NCBI GenBank assembly: GCA_026745465.1
Contig: JACYXH010000722.1
Span: forward strand, 223,501-287,500
From: Lota lota
Taxonomy: Eukaryota > Chordata > Actinopteri > Gadiformes > Lotidae
Length of the DNA stretch: 64,000 nucleotides
Direction: 5' to 3'
Each line of letters starts with the position of its first letter. Position 1 is the first letter of the stretch. The notes under the pieces were generated by a model that saw nothing but the letters and a program-made list of their open reading frames with translations, was not told where the DNA came from and searched no databases. Both the position numbers and the translations under genes were made by a program. Below are positions 32,969 to 43,300 of the stretch, piece after piece.

Positions 32969-32978
32969 GCTTTCCTGC
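32916..32978 (-). pseudogene. ifi30: ifi30 putative last exon
   Basis: On the - strand an acceptor TTTCCAG is followed by 20 codons beginning AGKPPVKLDRSAG and a TGA at 32916. It is in phase with the preceding exon ending LYK. GILT proteins have a similar GKKP-type segment after LYQ/LYK. The end of the frame lies inside the 22-bp minisatellite, so the C-terminus is unusual. Confidence 0.45.
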
Positions 32979-33034
32979 CTGGAAACAACAGCAGCCAATC
33001 ACCACAAGGCATTTAGAACCATCACACCTGCAGG

Positions 33035-33470
33035 AGAGGAACAGGGGAGGAACAGGAGAGGAACAGGGGAGGAACAGGGGAGGAACAGGTGAGGAACAAG
33101 GGAGGAACAGGGGAGGAACAGGTGAGGAACAGGTGAGGAACAGGTGAGGAACAGGGGAGGAACAGGAGAGGAACAGGTGAGGAACAGGTGAGGAACACGG
33201 GAGGAACAGGGGAGGAACAGGGGAGGAACAGGAGAGGAACACGGGAGGAACAGGGGAGGAACAGGGGAGGAACAGGGGAGGAACAGGGGAGGAACAGGAG
33301 AGGAACAGGTGAGGAACAGGGAAAGAACAGGGGAGGAACAGGTGAGGAACACGGGAGGAACAGGGGAGGAACAGGGGAGGAACAGGTGAGGAACAGGGAA
33401 AGAACAGGGGAGGAACAGGGGAGGAACAGGGGAGGAACAGGTGAGGAACGGGAGGAACAGGGGAGGAACA
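33035..33470. repeat. 13-bp minisatellite (AGGAACAGGGGAGG family)
   Basis: About 34 copies of a 12-13-bp unit with GGTGAGG, GGAGAGG and CACGGGAGG variants. On the - strand it begins directly at the donor of the 33474-33529 ifi30 exon. Confidence 0.92.
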
Positions 33471-33473
33471 CAC

Positions 33474-33529
33474 CTTGTAGAGGTCACACACCAGGTGGAA
33501 AAGAGACGCCAAGGCCTTGTCCTGTGCTC
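33474..33529 (-). pseudogene. ifi30: ifi30 exon: DKALASLFHLVCDLYK
   Basis: Flanked on the - strand by acceptor TTGACAG (an alternative acceptor GCACAG lies nine bases downstream) and donor AAG/GTGTGT. Matches the SLFKLVCSLYKG region near the GILT C-terminus. With the alternative acceptor it starts in phase 0, as required by the previous exon. Confidence 0.65.
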
Positions 33530-33534
33530 CTGTC

Positions 33535-33800
33535 AACATAGCATTTACATTCATGTCAACACAGCGTTTACATTCATGTCAACACAGCGTTTACATTCAT
33601 GTCAACACAGCGTTTACATTCATGTCAACACAGCGTTTACATTCATGTCAACACAGCGTTTACATTCATGTCAACACATCGTTTACATTCATGTCACCAC
33701 AGCGTTTACATTCATGTCAACACAGCGTTTACATTCATGTCAACACAGCGCTTACATTCATGTCAACACAGCGTTTACATTCATGTCAACATAGCGGGTG
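33535..33800. repeat. 23-bp minisatellite (CATTCATGTCAACACAGCG)
   Basis: About eleven copies of a 23-bp unit. It begins at the acceptor of the ifi30 exon 33474-33529 (- strand); the acceptor sequence TATGTTGACAG itself is a variant of the unit. Confidence 0.92.
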
Positions 33801-34075
33801 TCAGGAAACATTCTTGTTTTCATAGTTGGTGTCAGGATACATTCATGTAAACATAGCGTGTGTCAGGATACGTGTAGACATTCATGTGAACATAGCGGGT
33901 GTCGTGTAACTGTACGTGTAGACATTCATGTGAACATAGCGGGTGTCGTGTAACTGTACGTGTAGACATTCATGTGAACATAGCGGGTGTCGTGTAACTG
34001 TACGTGTAGACATTCATGTGAACATAGCGGGTGTCAGGATACGTGTAGACAGTTACACGGTTGTTTGATGCGTGT
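33801..34075. repeat. Repeat of about 46 bp (ACATTCATGTGAACATAGCG)
   Basis: Four to five copies of a longer unit derived from the neighbouring 23-bp family, containing GGGTGTCGTGTAACTGTACG. Confidence 0.88.
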
Positions 34076-34090
34076 GAACGGGTGCATGTG

Positions 34091-34600
34091 TGACCAGGTT
34101 ACAGGTAGATAAGGTACCAGGTCCAGGTCCCAGACCCCCAGAGGAGGCTCACCCCGTCATGTGTGACCAGGTTACAGGTAGATAAGGTACCAGGTCCAGG
34201 TCCCAGACCCCAGAGGAGGCTCACCCCGTCATGTGTGACCAGGTTACAGGTAGATAAGGTACCAGGTCCAGGTCCCAGACCCCCAGAGGAGGCTCACCCC
34301 GTCATGTGTGACCAGGTTACAGGTAGATAAGGTACCAGGTCCAGGTCCCAGACCCCAGAGGAGGCTCACCCCGTCATGTGTGACCAGGTTACAGGTAGAT
34401 AAGGTACCAGGTCCAGGTCCCAGACCCCCAGAGGAGGCTCACCCCGTCATGTGTGACCAGGTTACAGGTAGATAAGGTACCAGGTCCAGGTCCCAGACCC
34501 CCAGAGGAGGCTCACCCCGTCATGTGTGACCAGGTTACAGGTAGATAAGGTACCAGGTCCAGGTCCCAGACCCCAGAGGAGGCTCACCCCGTCAAAGGTG
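34091..34600 (-). repeat. ifi30: 73-bp minisatellite made of ifi30 exon end plus donor
   Basis: Seven copies of a 72-73-bp unit containing CCAGGTTACAGGTAGATAAG and GAGGAGGCTCACCCCGTCA. On the - strand TGACGGGGTGAGCCTCCTC is the end of the ifi30 exon (TTTGACGGG) plus its GTGAGC donor, so each unit carries a copy of that junction. Confidence 0.92.
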
Positions 34601-34742
34601 ACCCAGGGGCCGTGGGTGTGGGTGGGCTTCAGACTCCGGGTCCGGGCGGCGTGGTCCCTCATCAGCTGGACACCCTGCCCCCTCCCCCGGTGCAGCCCTC
34701 CACCGCGGCCCAGGACAGCGCCGGGGCGAACAGCTCCACACA
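34588..34742 (-). pseudogene. ifi30: ifi30 exon with internal frameshift
   Basis: 155 bp between acceptor TGTCCCCAG and donor GGG/GTGAGC. The first part reads CVELFAPALSWAAVEGCTGG in one frame; the second reads QGVQLMRDHAARTRSLKP and PWVTFDG in another. Both match consecutive parts of GILT (LYAPGLS, ECAMG, GMQLM, PWVTVNG). The human exon is 51 codons; here there are two extra or one missing base, at the G-rich run near 34672-34690. Homopolymer sequencing error is an alternative to true decay. Confidence 0.75.
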
Positions 34743-34934
34743 CTGGGGACAGGAAGTGAGTCATCAGCAGGCAGGAAGTGTACTCAGGGAATGCTGAGGG
34801 ACGGATCCCACCTATAGGTAGAAGACTGGTGAAACATCTCTCATGGGTTCACACCATCTTTAATGAATGAGTGAGTTGAGGAGGTGAGGGTGTGGTGAAT
34901 GGGGGGTGAGGATGTTGTGAGTGAAAGGGTGAGG

Positions 34935-35340
34935 GTGAGTGAGTGACTCAAATGTCGCTGCGTGGAGGACGTGTGTGGTGAGTGAGAGGGTGAATGAGTG
35001 ACTCACTGGTCTGGCTGCGTGGAGGACATATGCGTAGTGAGTGAGAGGGTGAATGAGTGACTCAAAGGTCTGGCTGCGTGGTGAGTGAGAGGGTGAGGGT
35101 GAGTGACTCACTGGTCTGGCTGCGTGCTGAGTGAGAGGGTGAGGGTGAATGAGTGACTCACTGGTCTGGCTGTGTGCTGAGTGAGAGGGTGAATGAGTGA
35201 CTCACTGGTCTGGCTGTGTGCTGAGTGAGAGGGTGAATGAGTGACTCACTGGTCTGGCTGTGTGCTGAGTGAGAGGGTGAATGAGTGACTCACTGGTCTG
35301 GCTGTGTGCTGAGTGAGAGGGTGAATGAGTGACTCACTGG
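34935..35340 (-). repeat. ifi30: 44-bp minisatellite made of ifi30 exon end plus donor
   Basis: About nine copies; later units have a 44-bp period with GAGTGACTCACTGGTCTGG and CTGAGTGAGAGGGTGAATG. On the - strand GCAGCCAGACCA/GTGAGTCAC is the exon end and donor of 35338-35400. Confidence 0.92.
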
Positions 35341-35400
35341 TCTGGCTGCGTGGAGGACGTGGGTGGAGGACTCCATGCAGTGGATGATCTGGAGGCGTGG
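35338..35400 (-). pseudogene. ifi30: ifi30 exon: LQIIHCMESSTHVLHAARP
   Basis: 63 bp, 21 codons in phase 0. Matches the GILT segment FQVIFCMESASDVLKAAQ of fish. It is bracketed by minisatellites on both sides: the 44-bp donor array at lower coordinates and a 29-bp acceptor array at higher coordinates. The true acceptor is ambiguous because the array repeats it. Confidence 0.75.
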
Positions 35401-35790
35401 CTGGCCAGGTGGATGATCTGGAGGCGTGGCTGGCCAGGTGGATGATCTGGATGCGTGGCTGGCCAGGTGGATGATCTGGAGGCGTGGCTGGCCAGGTGGA
35501 TGATCTGGAGGCGTGGCTGGCCAGGTGGATGATCTGGAGGCGTGGCTGGCCAGGTGGATGATCTGGAGGCGTGGCTGGCCAGGTGGATGATCTGGAGGCG
35601 TGGCTGGCCAGGTGGATGATCTGGAGGCGTGGCTGGCCAGGTGGATGATCTGGATGCGTGGCTGGCCAGGTGGATGATCTGGAGGCGTGGCTGGCCAGGT
35701 GGATGATCTGGAGGCGTGGCTGGCCAGGTGGATGATCTGGAGGCGTGGCTGGCCAGGTGGATGATCTGGAGGCGTGGCTGGCCAGGTGGA
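35379..35790 (-). repeat. ifi30: 29-bp minisatellite made of acceptor plus ifi30 exon start
   Basis: About 14 copies of a 29-bp unit, TGGATGATCTGGAGGCGTGG plus CTGGCCAGG. On the - strand each contains CTGGCCAG/CCACGCCTCC and AGATCATCCAC, the acceptor and first codons of the exon at 35338-35400. Confidence 0.93.
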
Positions 35791-35880
35791 TGATGCAAGC
35801 CTAAGAAAACGCTGACATCACTTCCTACCACTCCGGTCCCCCCACTTTCAATGCCTAGCGGCCATTTTGGTCGCCCGTGG

Positions 35881-35911
35881 TCTAAACGCTAGCTGGTGGC
35901 TAGCGTTTAGA
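35881..35911. repeat. Perfect 13-bp inverted repeat (hairpin)
   Basis: TCTAAACGCTAGC, loop TGGTG, GCTAGCGTTTAGA. It lies between the two surviving ends of the ifi30 remnant, where the catalytic exons should be. Confidence 0.85.
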
Positions 35912-35924
35912 ACCAAGATGGCTG

Positions 35925-35971
35925 TACGGACCTGCACCACTGGGACGGGGGGTACGGGCACCACGGCTTGG
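35925..35971 (-). pseudogene. ifi30: ifi30 N-terminal fragment: KPWCPYPPSQWCRS
   Basis: On the - strand the frame reads SSPPKPWCPYPPSQWCRSVQ then a stop a few codons on. CKYPPSQWC-type sequence is characteristic of fish and mammalian GILT after the signal peptide. Possible donors lie at AG/GTCCGT or TCC/GTACAG. No signal peptide is seen upstream. Confidence 0.55.
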
Positions 35972-36104
35972 GGGGAGAACTCCCCCCACACACCTCCATC
36001 AGACAGAGGAAAGACCAAACGCCATGTTGGAGAACGGGCTGGACGTCTGCTTCACCACAGGGCTGCACACTCATTACTTAATTACATTAATGATTAGTGA
36101 CCGC

Positions 36105-37250
36105 CTGCTCCACATGCTACACTCAGTACTACTACTGCACTGAGTACTACTACTGCACTCAGTACTACTACTGCACTCAGTACTACTACTGCACTGAGTA
36201 CTACCACTGCACTGAGTACTACCACTGCACTCAGTACTACTACTGCACTGAGTACTACTACTGCACTCAGTACTACTACTGCACTGAGTACTACCACTGC
36301 ACTCAGTACTACTACTGCACTCAGTACTACCACTGCACTGAGTACTACCACTGCACTCAGTACTACTACTGCACTGAGTACTACCACTGCACTCAGTACT
36401 ACTACTGCACTGAGTACTACCACTGCACTCAGTACTACTACTGCACTGAGTACTACCACTGCACTCAGTACTACCACTGCACTGAGTACTACCACTGCAC
36501 TCAGTACTACTACTGCACTCAGTACTACTACTGCACTCAGTACTACTACTGCACTGAGTACTACTACTGCACTCAGTACAACTACTGCACTGAGTACTGC
36601 ACTGAGTACTGCTACTGCACTGAGTACTACTACTGCACTGAGTACTGCTACTGCACTGAGTACTACTACTGCACTGAGTACTACCACTGCACTCAGTACT
36701 ACTACTGCACTGAGTACTGCACTGAGTACTACTACTGCACTGAGTACTACTACTGCACTGAGTACTGCTACTGCACTGAGTACTACTACTGCACTGAGTA
36801 CTGCACTGAGTACTACTACTACATTCAGTACTACTACTGCACTGAGTACTGCACTGAGTACTACTACTACATTCAGTACTACTACTGCACTGAGTACCAC
36901 ACTGAGTACTACTACTACACTCAGTACTACTACTGCACTGAGTACTACACTGAGTACTACTACTACACTCAGTACTACTACTGCACTGAGTACTGCACTG
37001 AGTACTACTAATACACTCAGTACTACTACTGCACTGAGTACTACTACTTCACTGAGTACTACACTGAGTACTACTACTACACTGAGTACTACTGCACTGA
37101 GTACTACACTGAGTACTACTACTGCACTGAGTACTACACTGAGTACTACTACTACACTGAGTACTACTGCACTGAGTACTACTACTGCACTGAGTACTAC
37201 TACTACACTGAGTACTACACTGAGTAATACTGCTACACTGAATACTACCA
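36105..37250. repeat. 18-bp minisatellite (TACTACTACTGCACTGAG)
   Basis: About 70 copies of units 12, 15 or 18 bp long, all multiples of three (TACTAC, TACCAC, TACTGC, CTCAG/CTGAG). Hence 304-codon + and 436-codon - open frames, which are artefacts. Confidence 0.95.
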
Positions 37251-38480
37251 TGATATTACCACTAGGGGTGGTTAGTTTAGGTGATAAGTTAGAGCTGGTT
37301 AGTTTAGGTGTTAGGTTACAGATGGTTAGTTGATGCGTTAGTAAAGAGATGGTTAGTTTAGGGTTAGGGTTAGTTGAGATATTTTTAGATAGACCAGTTA
37401 ACACGCGCCATCCCCATACAATAAGTAATATTTGGGGGCGTGTCGTGTAGGGAAGGGGGTGCGTCCTCCTGAAGCTGCAGCCTCTGGTATCGAAAGAACA
37501 TACTATTGGACGTAGATAGACCTACGTGACTCGGTCTCTACTCTCATGGACGAGGAAGTTCAAAGTCCTCCACAAATGCGGACACGTTAACAATATGTGA
37601 TAGAGCTTCATAGAGGAAAGCTTTCCACCTAGTAAGCAAACCTATTTCCTCCCGGCTGAGCGTGTTCATCAGGGTTCCTGACGGATGGTCCTGGAGACGG
37701 GACGTAGGTAGGTCTGCTCTTCATTAGACATTCAATAAGTTGGCTGCCTATACATATTTATTTGTTTCCCATAGGAATCTTTGTTATTTTACTCGCCCGA
37801 CCTTCAATGATGGAGTAATAAGACCTGTCAACGTTATCGCAAAAACACTCGCTGTTAACCTGGAAACCTTAACGCGTTCATTTAGTTTCAACGCAAAAGA
37901 ACGCACTTCCTCATTTTGTGCCTCATGTTTTAGAGGCTGTTGTAGCAAATTAAATAACTGGTGGCTGGCTAGAATAAAGGCTAAGACAAATGGATACCCG
38001 TAGTTGATTTATTTCATATGCTGCAGCACATAAAAGACACAGTTTCAAAGGCAACTCCACGCAGAGCAGAGTTCTGGAGAAAAAGCGCCCTGAATAGAGG
38101 AGGGAAGCCCTTTTTGAAGGGTGGAGCAAACACCATCTCAGAGATATCACTAGATAACGCCATTTACCATCTATAACGGGTTCAATGCACAGTTAAGGCC
38201 GGACACCTGGTCGTAATTCACCATCTATGGCGCACTTATTATTTATAACGGGTACAATGTACGGTCAGGGCAACATACATGATTTAGGGAGAGGATATTT
38301 GGTCAAGAACAGACACGTTGTTGGGGAGAGGAGCTTGCTCAGGAGTTTCTCACATGAGAGCACAATGCAGGAACACAGGAAGACAGGCAGCTGTGGGGAG
38401 TTAGATAGTTAAAAAGTCAGATAGGCCGCTATAGTGTGCACACAACAACTTGAACATCAAAACTAATTAGTTTAAGTGAG
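37251..38480. repeat. Duplicated intergenic segment, left copy
   Basis: Shares long near-identical stretches with 57035-58960, including CATGGACGAGGAAGTTCAAA (37547), CTGAGCGTGTTCATCAGGG (37656) and AGTTTCAAAGGCAACTCCAC (38040). The order and orientation are the same in both places. No coding potential recognised; a TTAGTTTAGG-type repeat opens both copies. Confidence 0.8.
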
Positions 38481-39404
38481 CTGACCTCGGAATAGAGTCA
38501 TTTTCCATCACAAGGCGCACGTCGGATCTGCCATCTTGGCGCGTCGGGTGTGTGATTGGTGCTCTGTTTCTCTCTTGTGGGGAGAAGGCCAACAGGTTTG
38601 GAAGTCATTTGCATTACCGTACCCGGACAGAGCACTGAGCTGGGCCACACCGTACTAGCGACAGCAAGCTGTAGCTTTGGGAGTTTAAGCCCTCCTAGTT
38701 TTCGGCCCACAGTCATGTTGGACGTAATCTAAATAACGCGGACCAATCCTTTAATCGTCCTCAGATATGGCAAGTTGACAGTGGCCTAATTAAGGGCTCC
38801 AGTGCTATAATATGAATGGTCCCCCTACTGCCACCCAATAAAACACACAAGACGTTTATATTGGTCAAATTCTAATTTGAATCAATAGGCCTACATAAAA
38901 TGAAAGTGAGATTCTTGAACATTACAATTGCAGTGATTCACATTCAACAGATACATAGAACACAAGTGGACCTGGCAGATTAAACCTTGAGAGGAACAGG
39001 GGTGCAACGTGGATTTCTTTCTTTCTTTCTTTGTTCAATTGTTATCTAAAAGGCGTAAAATGAGGAAGGGCGCCCGGCAAATTTTTATTTTTATAATTTT
39101 ATTTAAAGGAAAAACCTTTGAGGGCGACCAGCGCCCACCAGAAGGTGCCTTTAGCCGTACTAACCATAACTAGTGGTGAGATAACTAGAGCCCCCAATGG
39201 GAACAGGGGGTCATTGAAAAGGCTAAGTTAGACAGTAGTGATATAAGAGGTAGGTCAGCGTTCTCCTATAATATATATTATAATATATAGTATATCCTAT
39301 AATACATCAGTATATGTATTCAATGCTTTTCAATACTTTACTCATATGCCACAATAATGGAATGTATTTTGAATTGAAACATCTTCATTTGGGGGCCTTT
39401 CCCT

Positions 39405-39462
<58 letters not shown>

Positions 39463-39499
39463 CTCACTGTCAACTCTCATTCACTCTAGTTGATCCAAA
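38481..39499. other. SAMD9-like 5' flank
   Basis: Non-repetitive apart from (TTTC)n at 39015-39035 and (GA)n at 39409-39460, which ends 40 bp before the ATG. No interferon-response element of the TTTCNNTTTC type was found here by eye; a 5' untranslated exon could lie further upstream. Confidence 0.45.
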
Positions 39500-40390
39500 A
39501 TGGACGACCCTGGAACGGAGCTGGAACCTGAGATTCAGAAATGGACGAAGGAGGAGGTGTGCCAGTGGTTGACAACTCAGGTCAAAGTTCACCCGGCTCT
39601 CGTTGACAGGTTCTTTGAGGAAGACATATTAGGAGAGTATATCCAGTTCTTTGACAAGGGCGACATTTTGGATCTGACCAAAAAACATGGCACTGCTGTT
39701 AAAATTACAACCCACCTGGAACTGTTGAAGCAAGGCTGCACCTTTCAATCTCCGTTTCCGGAGTATGTGGAGCGATGGAGCATGGAGCAGGTCTACCAGT
39801 GGTTAACCGAGTACGCAAAGATAGACGGCAAACACGCACAGCAGCTCCTAGATGAAGACGTGTCTGGGGACTGTCTGGTGTGTTTCAAGAAGCAGGACTT
39901 CCTCGACCTGACTGTGCCCACAGGTCCAGCTGTGAAGATTCTGGCATTGCTTCGAGAGTTGACCAACAATCCTGAACCCGTCCTGAATGCCGTGGTGAAC
40001 ACCAGCACATCCCAAGAAGAGGCCCCGAAATCTCCCAAAGCCACGTCTTCCTCTCTGGCTCCTGCTTCATCATCCTCACAGCCTCGTTCAAGGAAGAAAA
40101 AACATAAACAGAAGGCCAGCGAGGCGGTGATCCCAACGCCGCAGAAGACAGAGGCCGCCAGGACAGCCAGGACAGAGGCCGCCAGGACAGCCAGGACAGA
40201 GGCCGCCAGGACAGCCAGGACAGAGACAAAGGACGCCAGGACAGAGACAAAGGACGCCAGGACAGAGCCAGAGGCCGCCAGGACAGAGGCCGCCAGGACA
40301 AAGGCCACCAGGACAAAGGCCACCAGGACAGAGACAAAGGACGCCAGGACAAAGGCCACCAGGACAGAGACAAAGGACGCCAGGACACCG
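39500..40390 (+). CDS. SAMD9-like exon 1: SAM, SAM and basic repeat
   Basis: 297 codons to donor ACACCG/GTAAGG, phase 0. Both SAM domains show the WTKEEVCQWL and WSMEQVYQWL signatures. SAM domains in this family mediate self-association. The 3' part (40141-40390) is a coding minisatellite. The ATG at 39500 follows an in-frame region without other good starts and precedes MDDPGTELEPEIQKW. Confidence 0.88.
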
Positions 40391-43300
40391 GTAAGGTGTC
40401 CCGGTTACTTCATGCATCACAATTTAGATTTAAATTAATTGTCACAAAGGTTTTCGTGTTAATAAATTAGGGCTCTCGATCGATTACATTTTTTAACTAA
40501 TTAATCTCACTTTTTGCTCTAATTGATTGCGATTAATCATTTTTTCTGAAGCTTGTCATATTGGTTATTTTAAAGTGGTAATCTCCGCTGATGGAAAACG
40601 CGTCACTAACTGCACAGCTTGTCATTTGCTACACTATCAGATACACAATCACTCCTTACAACACTCACACACAAAGACGCTGATAGCTTACGAAAATGGG
40701 ACTCTTAGCCTAGAACTCTTGAACAAAATGGCGGTAACTGTAGTAAAGAACTAACTATGTTGGTGGCAACATTCCCGGGAAACATCCCAAGCGGTGCACA
40801 AGGTAGTGAACCGCTTTTACCAGTTCTTGGTTTTGCAGTTTCATTGTCTGTAGTGATCTATCGTTTCTTTGTTTGTTCGGCCATAGACAGTAACCTTTCA
40901 CGGTGCTAGCAGAGAGCAAACAGTACGCTGCTTCACACACAGTCTACCCTCTCTGGCGGACTGCTGGCTGATGGAAAACCCGTGTGCCGTGTATTTTACC
41001 ACTTATAGCCATAGGTGTCGCCGAAGAGAACGAAACTACAAGGTTACCACTTTAAGTTAATAGATTTGTATATTTGTAGTTTGTAGTTAAGCAGGATTGG
41101 ATGATATTTTCATAGTGGCCAGTTTATGAAACCATTATTATGATCCTTTGTGTTCGGATGTTAATTCCCACTCATCTTCTCAGGAAGAAGGTTGGTATGT
41201 TGAGTGTGTGTCTTGGTGTTTCTGCAGACCCCTGCATGGCCCTCTAAAGGTCCAGCACCACCTGGCCCGGTCCAACTGAACCCTGCGCTACCTTTGCTCG
41301 TGGGAACCCTGGAGAATCTGGGGAAGGACGATCTGAAGAAGTTCAGATTCCATCTAAGAGGGCTAGAGATGTCTCCCCATAAAGCCATCACCCAGAGCCG
41401 GCTGGAGGACAAGGACATCCTGGACCTGGCGGACGTCATGCTGGACCACTATGGACCAGGCGCGGTGCTGCAGGCCACGCTCCGGATTCTGCCGGAGATC
41501 CCTCGCCGAGATCTTATTGCTGACCTGGAACAGAAAATGGGTAAAGAGATCATATGAAAACCTCCCATGTAAAGGGAGAACATTTCACTGAATAATCTGT
41601 TGAGCTGGGCCAGGGTTTCCATTAGCCGGCATTTACAGACCATTGGCCTATTGAAATATAAACCTTGACAGCCATCTTTGCCGGTATTTGTATTTTTTAT
41701 TATAATTAATATTTTCAGGCTATTAAATAAAGTAACACAACATTGCAAAAGGAAAATGTATAGCAATTAAAATAATTTCGTTTTTTATGAGCATACATTG
41801 AGAGAATATGCGTTAGTCTACTAAAAGACCACTGCTCTCCTGCACGATCACAAAATGCCCTTCGCTGCGGTAGGCCACAGGTGCTCTCACACCTGAGTTG
41901 TTTGGCGTGTTTTCATCTAACCCTGGGGCCTTTCCCCCGATAGTACGGTTAGTTCGGAGCGGTGTGAACGCTCACCCGAACTCTGCGAACCAAACAAACT
42001 AAACCTGGTCCGCTTGAAGACAGGGGTCTCGGTTCGCTTTCGGTGTGAACGTGATCCAACCCAACTTTAGGAAGGAAACCAAATAAATGTAATTGTGGGT
42101 TGAATGTACACTTTTGCCGCAAACTCAAAATAGTTCTATTCAGCCAGGTAGGCTACAGCCTACGTGAACTTTTCCTAGATGAGAACTCATCCAGATACGG
42201 TGGGACGACTACAAAAACAACTGCTTGTGGTCACTCACAACAACACGGACATTTTTACCAAAGCAAAACAAGGAAGAGTTGTGAGTTTCCCGCGGATGTT
42301 CAGTAGACGAGCGTGAGGTGTTTTACAACGCTTGCTTCACCTAACACCTTCCAGTGTGAATGCTAACCGAACCAAATGAAATCTCAACCAAGTATCAACT
42401 TCACTCATAACTCAGACAGAGTTGACCGAACTACAGGTGTGAAAACAGACGGCCAAGTTCTTTAAAACCCCAAATACTAACGTTAACAATGCAGATGTTA
42501 ACATGTTAACATAAGCTCTCAGCAAGAACATGTTGCATGTTAACATGTTAACGATGTTCCTCCTGTGAGGAAGAACATGGTGAAAACACATGTTTGTTAC
42601 AACACAATGCCTTTATTAAACATGTATCATTACACACGCCCGTCCACTCTTATTCCATATGGCCGGTAAATTAAAATCGAATCTGCCACATTGGCCGGCC
42701 AAAGAAACCCAGAAAAACAGAAACCCTGACCTGGGCTCAACATTTAGCTTGCAGAAAATAGGAGAATGACTCAACCACGGTCATCTCATCAATGTACGCA
42801 ATTATAGCGACACTTTGAGTTTCACGTAGTAAAAGTAAAATAACATAAAAGGTTATGATCACATGTGGTTTGTACCACATCCATGGTTAGTAGTCTCTGA
42901 GAATGGGCAGAGACAGAGCAACCATTAACTACGCTTGACATTAATAGTCTTGTTTAATGAGTGTATCAATGTGGATTCATTTTTATTATAACGTTTTTTT
43001 TCATAATACCACACTGTTATGTTTTATATTATTCGATTCCTTTTTATGTCATGCAGCCTAATGTTTTTCAGACTTTTTTTTCCTACCCCTTGTTTGACAA
43101 CACAAGTAATCACCTCTAAAGGCATTCCTGTAGCTTTTCATATCGCAATGTATTGCAAAGAGCTAAAGTATTTCAGCAGGTTTCAGCGATTCATTCATTC
43201 AAGAACGTTTTGCTCTTTATCCAAAAATCATTCCAACTGTTGATTGATTGATTGCCTTTATGTTTTGGTATGAACATAGGTCAACTGAAGCAGCAGTGTG

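Larger units (their letters stand above)
32916..35971 (-). pseudogene. ifi30: ifi30 (GILT) remnant, catalytic exons missing
   Basis: Four or five exon pieces on the - strand match gamma-interferon-inducible lysosomal thiol reductase in the right order: 35925-35971 (YPPSQWCRS), 35338-35400 (LQIIHCMESSTHVLHAARP), 34588-34742 (CVELFAPALS, VQLMRDHAARTRSLKP, PWVTFDG), 33474-33529 (DKALASLFHLVCDLYK) and 32916-32978 (AGKPPVKLDRSAG). GILT reduces protein disulfides in lysosomes for MHC class II processing. The exons for the CXXC active site and CQHGEEEC-type motif should lie between 35400 and 35925, but that interval holds only minisatellite and 130 bp of other sequence. Exon 34588-34742 is also out of frame. 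Human IFI30 lies close to PDE4C. Either a dying gene or an assembly loss. Confidence 0.7.

Noticed and set aside
34860-35111. - strand frames of SHSPSPSHSPR type
   Set aside because: Read-through of the 44-bp donor-derived minisatellite in the ifi30 remnant.
36094-37404. 436-codon hydrophobic frame (VVVLSAVVVLSA) on the - strand, possible membrane protein
   Set aside because: Hydrophobicity comes from the repeated TACTACTAC unit; no non-repeat portion resembles a protein.
43252-43279. TTG/ATG start for a stand-alone 1223-aa SAMD9-like protein
   Set aside because: The frame before 43280 is intron with a good acceptor, and exons 1 and 2 join in phase; the extra residues are not conserved-looking.
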